This document shows, piece by piece, positions 8,864 to 17,692 of a stretch of 64,000 bases of DNA. The notes beneath the pieces were generated by a model. It did not search any database. It saw only the letters and a list, made by a program, of their open reading frames with translations, and had not been told where the DNA came from. The position numbers and the translations under genes were made by a program. The DNA comes from BPIH01 sp042408535 (GTDB lineage: Bacteria > Chloroflexota > Limnocylindria > Limnocylindrales > CSP1-4). Each line of letters opens with the position of its first letter. Position 1 is the stretch's first letter. The stretch covers positions 1 through 64,000 of the forward strand of contig JBHORA010000146.1 of NCBI GenBank assembly GCA_042408535.1, read 5' to 3'.

Positions 8864-10012
8864 ATGGCCAGCGCCGATCAAATCCGACTCCTCGTCGTCG
8901 AGGACGTGCCGCAGGTTGCCCAGTACATCCGCGGTCTCCTCGAGGCCCAGCAGCAGATCAAGCTCGTCGATATCGTCACCGACGGCGGCAAGGCCCTCGG
9001 CCAGATTCGCCAGCTCCGGCCTGACGTCGTCATCGTCGACATGCTCCTCCAGGGCCGGCTCCGGGGCCCGGCCCTCGTCGAGCAGATTCGGAAGAGCGAG
9101 ACGCCGGTCCCCGTCGTCGCCCTGACCGTGCCCCAGCAGCCCGTCGCCGTCGACCCGGAGGCCGGGATCTTCGGCGTCCTCTCGATGCCCTTCTCGGGGT
9201 TCGATCTCGTCAACCGGATCCAGCAGGTCCACCGCGAGGCGACGGAAGCCGCCAAGCGGGCCGGAGCGGGCCTCTACGCCGTCTTCGCCCCGAAGGGCGG
9301 CGTCGGAAAGACGACGATCGCCTTCAACCTCGCCTGCGCCCTCGCCGCCGCCGGGCGACGGACGATCCTCGTCGACGGGAGCCTCCAGTTCGGTGACCTC
9401 CGGGCGCTCCTGAAGGTTCCGCTCAGCGCCCCCTCGATCGTCGACCTGCCGACGGACCGGATTACCGAGGCCGACCTGGCCGATGTCGTCTGGCGCGACC
9501 CGAGCGGCATCGACCTTCTCCTCGCCCCGCCGCGGGTCGAGCAGGCCGAGATGGTCACGACCCGCGACATTGACAAGACCCTCTCCCTTCTCCGGCGGCT
9601 CTACGACGTGGTCGTCGTCGACCTGCCGACGTACCTGTCGGAGCAGAGTCTCGCCTTCCTCGATGCCGCCGACCTCGTCATCGAGATCGTGACCTTCGAC
9701 TCGACGACGATTCACAACACGATCCTCATGGCCGACACCTTCCGCGCGATCGGCTATCCGCCGACGAAGGTCCGCTACCTCGTGAACCGGGCCGACAGCG
9801 CCGGCGGCCTCACCGCCGAGGAGCTGGCTCGGGCCCTCGGCCGGGAGCCCGAGTACCGCGTCGTCTCCGACGGACGCCTCGTCGTGGCGGCGAACAACGA
9901 AGGGGTTCCGTTCGTGACGAGCTCGCCCGATGCCCAGATCAGCCGCGACATCACGGCCGTCGCCGCCGACCTCCTGGCCGGCCTCCGGGAGCCGGTCGGG
10001 GCACGGCGGTGA
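8864..10012 (+). CDS. CpaE-type fusion: receiver domain plus ParA/MinD ATPase (copy 1)
   Basis: 382 aa. Residues 5-125 form a response-regulator receiver with phospho-acceptor D59 (VIVDML), but the usual KP lysine is replaced (LSMPF at about 106-110), so this receiver may be degenerate. Residues 135-382 form a MinD/ParA-type ATPase with the full deviant Walker A KGGVGKTT at 144-151 and VDLPTYLSEQSL in the Walker B region. CpaE proteins of this layout position Tad pili or other polar machines, but no pilus genes are in the window. The start is the ATG seven bases after a -10-like hexamer. A second copy lies at 37085. Confidence 0.85.
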   Translation: MASADQIRLLVVEDVPQVAQYIRGLLEAQQQIKLVDIVTDGGKALGQIRQLRPDVVIVDMLLQGRLRGPALVEQIRKSETPVPVVALTVPQQPVAVDPEAGIFGVLSMPFSGFDLVNRIQQVHREATEAAKRAGAGLYAVFAPKGGVGKTTIAFNLACALAAAGRRTILVDGSLQFGDLRALLKVPLSAPSIVDLPTDRITEADLADVVWRDPSGIDLLLAPPRVEQAEMVTTRDIDKTLSLLRRLYDVVVVDLPTYLSEQSLAFLDAADLVIEIVTFDSTTIHNTILMADTFRAIGYPPTKVRYLVNRADSAGGLTAEELARALGREPEYRVVSDGRLVVAANNEGVPFVTSSPDAQISRDITAVAADLLAGLREPVGARR

Positions 10013-11001
10013 CGGTTCGCGGCGCGGCGTTGACGGTTCGGGACGCCTCGGCTGGGTCCTCGCCGATGGCCGACCCTCGCCCGATCGGCGTCTTCGACTC
10101 GGGAGTCGGCGGCCTGACCGTGCTCCGCGAGATCCACCGGCGCCTCCCTTTCGAGTCGACGATCTACCTCGGCGACAACGCCCGAGCTCCCTACGGCACC
10201 CGCCCGGACGCCGAGGTCCAGCGCTTCTCGACGGAGGCCCTCGACGTTCTCGCCGGATTCGACGTGAAGGCGATCGTCGTCGCCTGTAACACCTCGACGG
10301 CCGTCGCCCTCGAGCACCTCCGGCGTCGCTACCCGATTCCGATCCTCGGCGTCGTCCGGCCGGGGGCCGTGGCGGCGGCGCTGGCGACCCGGAACCGACG
10401 GGTCGGGGTCATCGCCACCCCGGCGACGATCCGCTCCCACGCCTACTTCTCGGCGATCAAGGACGAAAACCCGGCGATCGAGGTCTACGAGCACGCGACA
10501 CCCGCCTTCGTGCCGCTCGTCGAGGCCGGCGAGCTCGAGGGCCCTGTTGTCGAGGCTGCCGTCGCCGAGGGCCTGGCACCGCTCTTCGGCGAGCGCGACG
10601 CGGCCGGCGAGTTCATCTTCCCCCTGCCACCCTCGGCCCGGATCGACACCCTCCTCCTCGGCTGCACCCACTACCCGCTCCTGCGTCCCGTCATCACGGC
10701 CGTCGCCGGGGAGCGGGTCGCCGTCGTCGACTCCGCCACGGCGACGGCCGGGGCCCTCGCCGAGCTCCTCGCCGTGAACGGCCTCGAGGCACCCGGCACG
10801 AGTCGCGGCACGGCCGCCTCGCCGGCCCTCGAGGCCCACGAGCCGCCGCCGGGCCGGGCGGCGCCGGTCGAGCGGGTCGTTTTGACGACCGGCGATCCGG
10901 CGGCCTTCGACGCCGTCGCCCGGCGACTCTTCGGGAACGACCTGCCGAGGGCCGAGGCGATCGAGCTCGCCACGGGACGCCGGCGGGTCGTCGTCGGGTG
11001 A
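10009..11001 (+). CDS. murI: Glutamate racemase
   Basis: 330 aa. It supplies D-glutamate for peptidoglycan. FDSGVGGLTV carries the N-terminal aspartate; the two catalytic cysteines are in ACNTS (C93) and GCTHYP (C219). The GTG at 10009 overlaps the preceding stop as GTGA and matches the coupling pattern of the window, but the family normally begins near the ATG at 10066 (MADPRPIGVFDSG), so the first 19 residues may not be translated. An insertion rich in Ala/Pro at about 255-285 lengthens the protein compared with usual racemases of about 265-280 aa. Confidence 0.93.
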   Translation: MTVRGAALTVRDASAGSSPMADPRPIGVFDSGVGGLTVLREIHRRLPFESTIYLGDNARAPYGTRPDAEVQRFSTEALDVLAGFDVKAIVVACNTSTAVALEHLRRRYPIPILGVVRPGAVAAALATRNRRVGVIATPATIRSHAYFSAIKDENPAIEVYEHATPAFVPLVEAGELEGPVVEAAVAEGLAPLFGERDAAGEFIFPLPPSARIDTLLLGCTHYPLLRPVITAVAGERVAVVDSATATAGALAELLAVNGLEAPGTSRGTAASPALEAHEPPPGRAAPVERVVLTTGDPAAFDAVARRLFGNDLPRAEAIELATGRRRVVVG

Positions 11002-12263
11002 GGGCGGTCGTGGCCGCGGGCGTGGCACGGAACCGGGGCGGCCGACCGAGCGATGGGAGGGGCGGGCGCCGAGCCGGGGCGGAGCGGTGCTCGTGGAACG
11101 ACCGCGTCTGGCAGGCGGGTTTCGTCGTCGGCTCCGTCCTCGGGGCCGCCGCCACCGTCGTCGGCCGTCGGGCCGAGGCGGCCGCCCGGCGGGGCCTCGT
11201 CGACTGGGCGGCCGTCGAGCGGGTCGCCGTCGGTCGCCTCGCCGCGGCCCCGGGTCGGCTCTCGCCAGGCGAGCTCCGGGCTGCCGAGGCGCGCTACCAC
11301 GACGCCGTGCGGGGGGTCGCTCCGGCGCTCTCGGAGCGCCTCGGAAGCCCGCTCCCCGACGTCGTCACCCGGGTCAGCGTCGTCGACCGGCCGGGCTGGG
11401 TGGCGGCCAACATCGTCGCCTTCCGGAACCTCATCTCCCGGATCGAGGGGCCCCTCCTCGAGCAGCTCCTGCCGCCGGGCGCCGGTCTCCCGAAGGCGAC
11501 CCTCGCCCTGTTGAACCGCTGGGTGACGACCCGCCAGCTCGGCTACCTCCTCGGGTTCCTCGGCCAGCGGGTCCTCGGTCAGTACGATCTCGCCCTCCTC
11601 TCGGCCGAGACGACGCCCGGCCGGCTCCTCTTCGTCGAGGAGAACGTTCGCCTGACCGCCGATGTCCTCGGCGTCCCCGTCGACGAGTTCCGGCTCTGGA
11701 TCGTCCTCCACGAGACGACCCACGCCTTCGAGTTCGAGGCCCATCCCTGGCTTCGGCCATACCTTGCCGAGCGTCTCGAGGCCCAGCTCGTCGCCTTCTC
11801 GCGCGAGGCGCCGTCCCTCAGCCGGGACGCCCTCCGAGCCCTCGGTCGCTCCCTCCGGGGCGAGGCCGACGGGAGCTGGGTCGAGCAGCTCATGGGCGCC
11901 GAGCAGCGGCGGCGATTCCGCGAGGTCCAGGCGGTCATGAGCGTCCTCGAGGGCTTCTCCGACTGGATCATGGGCGACCTCGGGCCGCGCCTCGTCCCCG
12001 GAAGCGAGCTGATCGGTCGCCGGCTCCACGAACGGCGGGCCCAGCGAACGCCCCTCGAGCGGGCGATCTTCCGCCTCACGGGCCTCGACCTGAAGCTCGA
12101 GCAGTACCGGGCGGGGGAGCAGTTCGTGGCGGCCATCGTCGGGGAAGCCGGAGCCGCCGCCATCGCTCGCCTCTGGTCCGGTCCCGAGGCGCTGCCGAGC
12201 CTCGACGAGATCGAATCGCCCGGCCGCTGGCTGGCCCGGGTCATGGGGGACGGTGGCCGATGA
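10998..12263 (+). CDS. Zinc-dependent metalloprotease-like protein, DUF2342/F420-associated type
   Basis: 421 aa. It has an HExxH zinc motif, LHETTHAFEF with H238, E239 and H242. The flanking pattern (VRLTADVLGVPVDEFRLWIVLHE, then VMSVLEGFSDWIMG) fits the zincin family sometimes labelled coenzyme-F420-biosynthesis-associated. No F420 biosynthesis gene is nearby, so that label says little here. The GTG start overlaps murI as GTGA. The first 40 residues are low-complexity and the real start may be further in. Substrate unknown. Confidence 0.8.
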   Translation: MRAVVAAGVARNRGGRPSDGRGGRRAGAERCSWNDRVWQAGFVVGSVLGAAATVVGRRAEAAARRGLVDWAAVERVAVGRLAAAPGRLSPGELRAAEARYHDAVRGVAPALSERLGSPLPDVVTRVSVVDRPGWVAANIVAFRNLISRIEGPLLEQLLPPGAGLPKATLALLNRWVTTRQLGYLLGFLGQRVLGQYDLALLSAETTPGRLLFVEENVRLTADVLGVPVDEFRLWIVLHETTHAFEFEAHPWLRPYLAERLEAQLVAFSREAPSLSRDALRALGRSLRGEADGSWVEQLMGAEQRRRFREVQAVMSVLEGFSDWIMGDLGPRLVPGSELIGRRLHERRAQRTPLERAIFRLTGLDLKLEQYRAGEQFVAAIVGEAGAAAIARLWSGPEALPSLDEIESPGRWLARVMGDGGR

Positions 12264-13393
12264 CGGGCGTCCCCGCCCGACCACCGGCTCGCTCGGCATC
12301 GCCCGGGGCCGGCGTCGCCCCGGGGCCCGGCCGCGGTCCGGGCGGAGTCCCGCGGGCGATCGCCCTCAGCCCGATCCTCTCGGCCCGCTACCGGGCTGAG
12401 GATCTGGCACGGATCGCGGATGCCGCCCCGGGAGCCCGGATCGTCACCATCTCGGCGGAGGGTCTCGCCGACGGTCCCCTCGACGAGGTCGAGGTCCTCC
12501 TCCGGGGATCCCTCGCCGCCGAGGTCTTCGACCGGATCCTGGCCCGAGCGCCACGTCTCGTCTGGGTCCATTCGGCGACGGCCGGCGTCGAGCGGGTCCT
12601 CACGGCGGCGAGCCGCGAGCGGGGCCTGACGATCACGAACGCGCGCGGCGTTTTCTCGCAGCCCATCGCCGAGTACGTCGTGGCGATGATCCTGGCCGTG
12701 AGCCGCCGCCTGCCCGAGCTCCTCGAGCTCCAGCGGGAGCGGACCTGGCAGCCGCTCGTCGGGACCGAGCTCGGTGACGAAACGATCGCCATCGTCGGCT
12801 ACGGCTCGATCGGGCAGACCCTCGCCGCCCTCCTCGCCCCCTTCGGCCCCCGGATCTTCGCCGTTCGCCGTCGACCGGAGCTCGGATCGGTCGGCGCCCG
12901 CGCCGCGGAGGTGGCGAGTGGGAGCGCGGCCGCGGCCGCCGGTCCCGATGGCCCGCCCCTGGCGCCTCGAGTCGAGCGGCTCGTCGGTCCCGACGGGCTC
13001 TTCGAGATCCTGCCCGAGGCCGACGTCGTCGTCCTCGCCTTGCCCCTCACCCGGGCGACAGCCGGCCTCGTCGATGCGGCCTTCATCGAGCGGATGAAGC
13101 CGGGCGCGTGGCTCGTGAACGTCGCCCGCGCCCAGCTCGTCGACGAGGTCGCTCTCCGGCGGGCGATCCTCGACGGGCGGATCGGTGGCGCTGTCCTCGA
13201 CACCTTCCTCGAGGAACCCCTCGGGCCGACGTCGCCCTGGTGGTCGACGCCGAACGTCATCGTCACGCCCCACACCTCCTGGTCTTCGGGTCGGGTCCTC
13301 GATCGGAGCATCGAGCTCTTCTGCGAGAACCTCCGCCGGTACGCCGCCGGTCGGCCGCTCCAGAACGTCATCGACCCCGAGGCTGGATACTGA
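12260..13393 (+). CDS. D-isomer-specific 2-hydroxyacid dehydrogenase
   Basis: 377 aa. It has the Rossmann motif GYGSIG at 180-185 and the family's catalytic residues: Arg in NVARAQLVDE, Glu in DTFLEEP, and His in VTPHTSWSSG. Substrates of this family are 2-keto acids, but the specific one is not visible. Between the first NAD-binding strands and the catalytic part there is a 40-residue Ala/Gly-rich insertion at about 200-240. The ATG overlaps the metalloprotease stop as ATGA, so the two are co-translated. Confidence 0.88.
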   Translation: MTGVPARPPARSASPGAGVAPGPGRGPGGVPRAIALSPILSARYRAEDLARIADAAPGARIVTISAEGLADGPLDEVEVLLRGSLAAEVFDRILARAPRLVWVHSATAGVERVLTAASRERGLTITNARGVFSQPIAEYVVAMILAVSRRLPELLELQRERTWQPLVGTELGDETIAIVGYGSIGQTLAALLAPFGPRIFAVRRRPELGSVGARAAEVASGSAAAAAGPDGPPLAPRVERLVGPDGLFEILPEADVVVLALPLTRATAGLVDAAFIERMKPGAWLVNVARAQLVDEVALRRAILDGRIGGAVLDTFLEEPLGPTSPWWSTPNVIVTPHTSWSSGRVLDRSIELFCENLRRYAAGRPLQNVIDPEAGY

Positions 13394-13426
13394 GGGATCG
13401 GCCGGGGCGAGGGCGAACGGGACGGC

Positions 13427-14530
13427 ATGCAGATCGCCATCGTCGGTCTTTCCGGGGTCGGGAAGACGACGGTCTTCAACACGCTGACCCGTGGCCACGC
13501 CGAGACGGGCGGCTACGGCGGCCTCGAGCTCCACGTCGGCGTCGTCAAGGTCCCCGACGAGCGGCTCGATCGGCTGGCCGAGATCTTCCGCCCGAAGCGG
13601 ATCGTCCACGCCGACGTGACGTACGTCGACCTGCCGGCCCCGCCCCCGTCATCGGAGGGGCGGATCGGAACCGAGGAGCTGCCGCCCGAGCACCTCGCCC
13701 GGCTCCGGGAAGCCGATGCCCTCCTCCACGTCCTCCGCGCCTGGGACGATCCAGCCCATCCCCATCCGGCCGGAAGCGTCGATCCGCGACGCGACCTCTA
13801 AACCCTCGACCTCGAGTTCACCCTCGCCGACCTGGCGGTCATCGAGCGGCGGCTCGAGCGGCTCCGAACGAGCGGTCGTCACGGGACGCCGGCCGAGCGC
13901 GAGGCGAACGAGCGGGAGCTCCTTCTCCTCGAGCGCCTCGAGGCGGCTCTCCGGGCCGGCCGGCCGATCCGCGACGAACCCCTGACCGAGGAAGAGGAAC
14001 GGCGGATTCGGGGCTTTCGGTTCCTCACCCAGAAGCCGGTCCTCGTCCTCCTCAACGTCGGCGAGGCCGACCTGGCCCGGGCTGGGGAGCTCGTCAATAC
14101 GATGCGCTCCCGCTACCGACACGAGCGGACCCTTGTCGATGCCCTCTCGGCGAAGATCGAGATGGAGCTCGGTGAGCTCGAGCCGACCGAGGCCGCGGAG
14201 TTCATGGCTGCCCTCGGCATCGGCGAGTCGAGCCTCGAGCGGGTCATTCGCCTCTCCTACGAGCTCCTCGGCCTCATCAGCTTCCTCACCGCGGGTCCGG
14301 ACGAGGTCCGCGCCTGGCCGATCCGAGTCGGCTCGACGGCCGTTGAGGCAGCGGCGGCGATCCACACTGACCTGGCAAAGGGCTTCATCCGGGCCGAGGT
14401 CGTCGCCTACACCGACCTCGTCGCTCTCGGCTCGATCGCCGAGGCCCGAAAGCACGGCAAGCTTCGCTCGGAGGGGCGCAGCTACCGGGTCGCCGACGGC
14501 GACGTCATCGAGATCCTCTTCAGTCGCTGA
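13427..14530 (+). pseudogene. ychF: YchF-like GTPase/ATPase interrupted by an in-frame TAA
   Basis: The frame runs from ATG 13427 to TGA 14528-14530 (368 codons, normal YchF length) but codon 125 is TAA (13799-13801). Before it, residues 1-124 hold P-loop GLSGVGKTT at 7-15. After it, in the same frame, come the coil region LADLAVIERRLERL, a NVGE motif where YchF has its NxxE G4, and a TGS-like C-terminus ending FLTAGPDEVRAWPIRVG...VADGDVIEILFSR. The stop sits where YchF proteins have Glu in RDIE, so one GAA-to-TAA change explains it. The G3 DxxG region is also diverged (VDLPAPP instead of VDIAGLV). An ATG at 14102 could allow separate translation of the TGS part. It may be a true pseudogene, a sequencing error or a recoded stop. 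Confidence 0.85.
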
Positions 14531-14579
14531 GGCCCGCAGGGTCGCCGTCGCGCCCTGGAGGGCCGTTGCCGTGCCTCAG

Positions 14580-14612
14580 CCGCCGAGGGCGGGGCCGCCC
14601 GAGGGTCGGCGG
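14580..14612. terminator. Compact GC hairpin between convergent genes
   Basis: An outer stem CCGCCGA/TCGGCGG (14580-14586 with 14606-14612) encloses a second stem GGGCG/CGCCC. There is no T-run. Its place between the ends of the convergent ychF-like gene and the 113-aa gene suggests a bidirectional terminator. Confidence 0.35.
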
Positions 14613-14660
14613 ACGGGCGAGGGGAGCCGGAGCGGCCGGGACGGCCCGGCGCCGCCTCGT

Positions 14661-15002
14661 TCAGTCGGCCGGCGGGCCAGGCTCGAAGTCGACGAGGATG
14701 CCCCGGTAGTCGACGTCCGGCTCGCCGGTCGCCGTGTCGACGAGGAAGTTGTCCTCTTCGTCGCGGGAGACGTTCACCGCTGCCACGAGCCGCTCGTCGG
14801 TCAGGGCGATGAAATCGTGGCGTCGCTCGAGGACCGTCGCGATCGCCTCGACGAGGGTGTCCTCCTCGAAGGTGTCCTGGATCTCGCGACGGATCGCCTG
14901 GACGAGTTCGAAGAAGGCCTTGGGCTCGATCCGGCGGCGGCTGGCGACGATGATGTCGTGGAAGAGGTCGTCGTCGCCCTCGTGGAGTTCGTAGTAGTAC
15001 AC
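14661..15002 (-). CDS. Small acidic conserved-looking protein of unknown function
   Basis: 113 aa, strongly acidic, no membrane segment or signal peptide. It begins MYYYELHEGDDDLFHD and contains helical stretches around FFELVQAIRREIQDTFEEDTL and an IALTDERLVAAVNVSRDEEDN segment. I do not recognise the family. The GTG start at 15002 has a GAGGAG-type site a few bases upstream, and a TATACT -10-like hexamer on the same strand at 15058-15053. Divergently placed to the PfkB kinase gene. Confidence 0.7.
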   Translation of the reverse strand: MYYYELHEGDDDLFHDIIVASRRRIEPKAFFELVQAIRREIQDTFEEDTLVEAIATVLERRHDFIALTDERLVAAVNVSRDEEDNFLVDTATGEPDVDYRGILVDFEPGPPAD

Positions 15003-15052
15003 GGGCCAGCTCCTCGGCCGACTCCCTCGTCTGTCGGGTCGGCTCCGGGTCG

Positions 15053-15060
15053 AGTATAAG
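15053..15060. promoter_or_regulatory. Overlapping divergent -10 elements
   Basis: The eight bases AGTATAAG read TATACT on the minus strand (15058 to 15053) and TATAAG on the plus strand (15055-15060), sharing TATA. They face the 113-aa gene and the PfkB gene respectively. Confidence 0.45.
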
Positions 15061-15061
15061 C

Positions 15062-16051
15062 ATGCCCGTGAGCGGCTCCCCGATGGCCCCCGGCCGTGAA
15101 CCCTCCCCGCCCAGTCCGACCCCTCGCCCTCGCTCTCCCTTGGTCGTCGTCGCCGGGGCCGCGAGCCGCGATCTCGTCGCCGACGACCGGCGTGGCTGGC
15201 GACTCGGGGGCGGTGCTGTCTACGGCGCCCTCGCCCTCGCTTGTCTCGGGCTGCGGGTCGTCGCCGTCCTCGGCCTCGACGAAGCGGCGGCGGAGGCGGA
15301 GGAGCTGGCCAGCCTCGCGGCAGCCGGCTGCGAGATCCGGGTCGTCCGCCTCGACCACGGCGCCGTCTTCGAGAACGTCGAGACGGCTGCCGGTCGCCGC
15401 CAGCGCTGCCGGTCCTGGCCCGACCCGATCCAGCCGGAGGCCGTCGAGCCCGGCCTGGCAACGGCCGCCGACGGCTGGCTCCTGGCTCCGATCGGGAACG
15501 AACTCCCGGCCGCCTGGGCCCGCCTGCCTCGGCCCGAGGCGGTCGTCGCCCTCTCCTGGCAGGGCCTCCTCCGGCGATCGGCGGGCGGCGACCGCGTCGC
15601 CAGGCGCCGACCACGGCCGGGCCCGCTCCTCGGCCGTGCCGATCTCGTCGCGGCGAGCGTCGAGGACCTCGGGCCCAGGTTCGCCTTCGAGGCCGCGGCG
15701 ACCCTCCTCCGGCCAACGGCGACCCTCGCCGTCACCGCCGCGGACCGGGGCGGTCTCGTCGGCGAGCGGGTCGGCGACGCCTGGCGGTGGCGTCGGTACC
15801 GGGCCGTCCCGAGCCGCGGCGTCGTCGACCCGACCGGGGCCGGCGACGTCTTCCTCGCTGTCCTCCTGGCGACGCGGCTCGTCCCGCAGCTCGTCGGGGG
15901 ACGCCTCGCCGGGGGCGGCGACGTCCTCCTTGCGGCGGCGGCGGCGAGCCTCGCCGTCGAGGGTCCGGGGGTTGCCGCCGTCCCGGACCGGCGGGCGATC
16001 GCCGAGCGCCTCCAGGGGTTGGCACGAGCGAAGCCGGCGGAGGCTCGGTGA
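15062..16051 (+). CDS. PfkB-family carbohydrate/nucleoside kinase
   Basis: 329 aa. The PfkB signature 2 is clear as VDPTGAGDVFLAVLLA, with the catalytic Asp in GAGD, and the N-terminal glycine motif is RLGGGAVYGALALACLG. The lid region is short. The sugar or nucleoside phosphorylated cannot be predicted. Starts at ATG 15062, GTG 15068 or ATG 15083 are possible; GTG 15068 lies seven bases after a TATAAG hexamer, the same distance as the leaderless genes in this window, so it may be the true start. It is convergent with mrfB. Confidence 0.85.
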   Translation: MPVSGSPMAPGREPSPPSPTPRPRSPLVVVAGAASRDLVADDRRGWRLGGGAVYGALALACLGLRVVAVLGLDEAAAEAEELASLAAAGCEIRVVRLDHGAVFENVETAAGRRQRCRSWPDPIQPEAVEPGLATAADGWLLAPIGNELPAAWARLPRPEAVVALSWQGLLRRSAGGDRVARRRPRPGPLLGRADLVAASVEDLGPRFAFEAAATLLRPTATLAVTAADRGGLVGERVGDAWRWRRYRAVPSRGVVDPTGAGDVFLAVLLATRLVPQLVGGRLAGGGDVLLAAAAASLAVEGPGVAAVPDRRAIAERLQGLARAKPAEAR

Positions 16052-16094
16052 AAAGGATCGAGACCCGTCATCGCCCTGAGGTCGCGAACCGCTG

Positions 16095-16109
16095 CCCGGC
16101 TCGGCCGGG
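16095..16109. terminator. Short GC hairpin at convergent junction
   Basis: CCCGGC-TCG-GCCGGG forms a perfect six-base stem with a three-base loop between the ends of the PfkB gene and mrfB. No T-run, so intrinsic termination is uncertain. Confidence 0.3.
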
Positions 16110-16124
16110 AGTCGGCGTGGCCGC

Positions 16125-17660
16125 TCACAGCGTCGACCGGGCCCCGGCCGGCGCCGGTGTGGTGGTCTCGGATGCCGGAGTCCCGAGGGGGGCCCGTCCG
16201 AGGAACGACGGGAGGGGAGCGGGCGTCGGGAGCTGCCTCCTCCATCCGGAGGCAGCCGGTCCGGGGCCCGAGTCGGGGCCGGTCTCGCTCGGACGAGCGC
16301 TCGGCTCTGGGCCGGGGGCGCCTCGCTGGACCCGGGCCAACTTCCGCCGGAGCCGAGCACCGCGACGGGCGAGGTCCGCTTCCAGGCGCCCCGTCGGGAG
16401 GCCGAGAGCCCGAGCACGGTCGACGAGCCGCCACGCCTCGCCGACGGCACCGAGGGCGGCGGCCGGATCTCGACGCCGCCACTCGTGGAGCTTGGCGATC
16501 TCGATCCAGGCCTCCACGGCACCGAGGCCGGGTCCCCGAGCGGCGAGGGACCAGGCCGCGAGGGCTGCCTCGGGTTCATCGAGGCGGGCGAGGAGGCGAG
16601 CCCGCTCAGCAGCGAGCCGGCCGAGGGCCCCGGGCTCGTGAGGGCGATCCTGGCGCTCGGACACGCTGGCCAGTGCTGTCAGGCGCCAGCCACCGAGCTG
16701 GCCGCCCTCTCGGGGTGCCGCCACCTCGGATCGACGGCCGGCGATCCGCATCGCCGCGTCGAGGCAGGCGAGGGCATCGGTGAAGCGGCCAGCTCGGCGG
16801 TAGGAGCGGGCGATGGCGGCGAGGTCGGCCACCGGGACGGCATCGGCGTCGGCGAGGTCCGCCGGCTCGGCGTAGCGGTCGGCGAGGAGGACGAGGAGCC
16901 GGGCGAGGCTCCAGACGTCGCGCTCGTTGTGGTCGACGACCCGTGCCAGCTCGGCGGCTCTGCCGGTGGCGAGGAAGCGTCGGTAGGTGCCCGGGATCTC
17001 CCAGCCCTCGATGTCGTCGATCCGCTCGACACCGAGGACGAACCGTTCGACCGACCGAAGCCGAGCGTCCGGCATCCGGTGCCGGAACCAGCGCCGGGCG
17101 ATCGGCAGGAGATCGACGTGGCCGGCCGGCTCGGGCGGGCGCCGCCGCCGAAGCCGGTAGCGGGTGAGGAGGAGCGGCCAGTCGAAGGCCCGGCCGTTGT
17201 ACGTGACGAGCCGGGCGCCGGCGGGGATGTTGCCGGCCAGAACCTCGAGGAGAGCGGGCTCGTCGGCCTCGTCGGGTAGGAGGAAGGCGACCTGCCGGAA
17301 GGAGTTCCCCTGCCAGGAGCCGAGGCCGACGAGGAAAACGATCGTCCCGGCCGCCGTCTCGAGGCCGGTCGTCTCCGTATCGAGGCAGACGAGGGGCGGC
17401 TCGGAGTCGGGAAAGCCGGGCAGCCGGGCGAGGCGCGAGCGATCGAGGGGGAGGGGCCGGGACGGCCGCTCGAGGCGGATGATCGTCCCGCCCCCGGTCG
17501 TGAGCCGCTCGCCGTCGAGGACGGCGAGGAGGGCTGCGATCCGCTCCTCACGGGCGTCTCGAGCGCGGGCGGCCGTCTCGGTCCGAAGCCGCTCGCTCGG
17601 ACGGTCCTCCCCGCGGGCGCGCCAGGCTGCCAGGCGGCGTCGAAAGGTCGCCTCGTCCAC
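16125..17660 (-). CDS. mrfB: MrfB/YprB-like DEDD exonuclease with TPR-like tail
   Basis: 511 aa. An RNase H-fold exonuclease domain (about 85-260) shows DEDD-type residues: D94 and E96 in LDTETTGLE, D160 in TYNGRAFDWPLL, and H244/D248 in VDHNERDVWSLARL. Residues 280-430 are helical with alternating Ala/Leu, resembling tetratricopeptide repeats, and the last 70 are disordered. In Bacillus the homologue works with the MrfA helicase on mitomycin C-type DNA damage; the same helicase-then-nuclease order is present here. The start is uncertain: GTG 17660 is the first usable codon after the mrfA stop and has no strong ribosome site. Confidence 0.85.
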   Translation of the reverse strand: MDEATFRRRLAAWRARGEDRPSERLRTETAARARDAREERIAALLAVLDGERLTTGGGTIIRLERPSRPLPLDRSRLARLPGFPDSEPPLVCLDTETTGLETAAGTIVFLVGLGSWQGNSFRQVAFLLPDEADEPALLEVLAGNIPAGARLVTYNGRAFDWPLLLTRYRLRRRRPPEPAGHVDLLPIARRWFRHRMPDARLRSVERFVLGVERIDDIEGWEIPGTYRRFLATGRAAELARVVDHNERDVWSLARLLVLLADRYAEPADLADADAVPVADLAAIARSYRRAGRFTDALACLDAAMRIAGRRSEVAAPREGGQLGGWRLTALASVSERQDRPHEPGALGRLAAERARLLARLDEPEAALAAWSLAARGPGLGAVEAWIEIAKLHEWRRRDPAAALGAVGEAWRLVDRARALGLPTGRLEADLARRGARLRRKLARVQRGAPGPEPSARPSETGPDSGPGPAASGWRRQLPTPAPLPSFLGRAPLGTPASETTTPAPAGARSTL

Positions 17661-17692
17661 GGTGTCGGCCTCGGCGTCGCCCTCGGCTCGGC

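Noticed and set aside
10998..12263. Evidence for a coenzyme F420 pathway
   Set aside because: The zincin family label mentions F420, but no F420 biosynthesis or F420-dependent gene is in the window; the MobA-like gene at 59103 lacks the features of CofC.
13427..14530. Frameshift in the YchF-like gene
   Set aside because: The frame is unchanged on both sides of the TAA; it is a single stop codon, not a shift.
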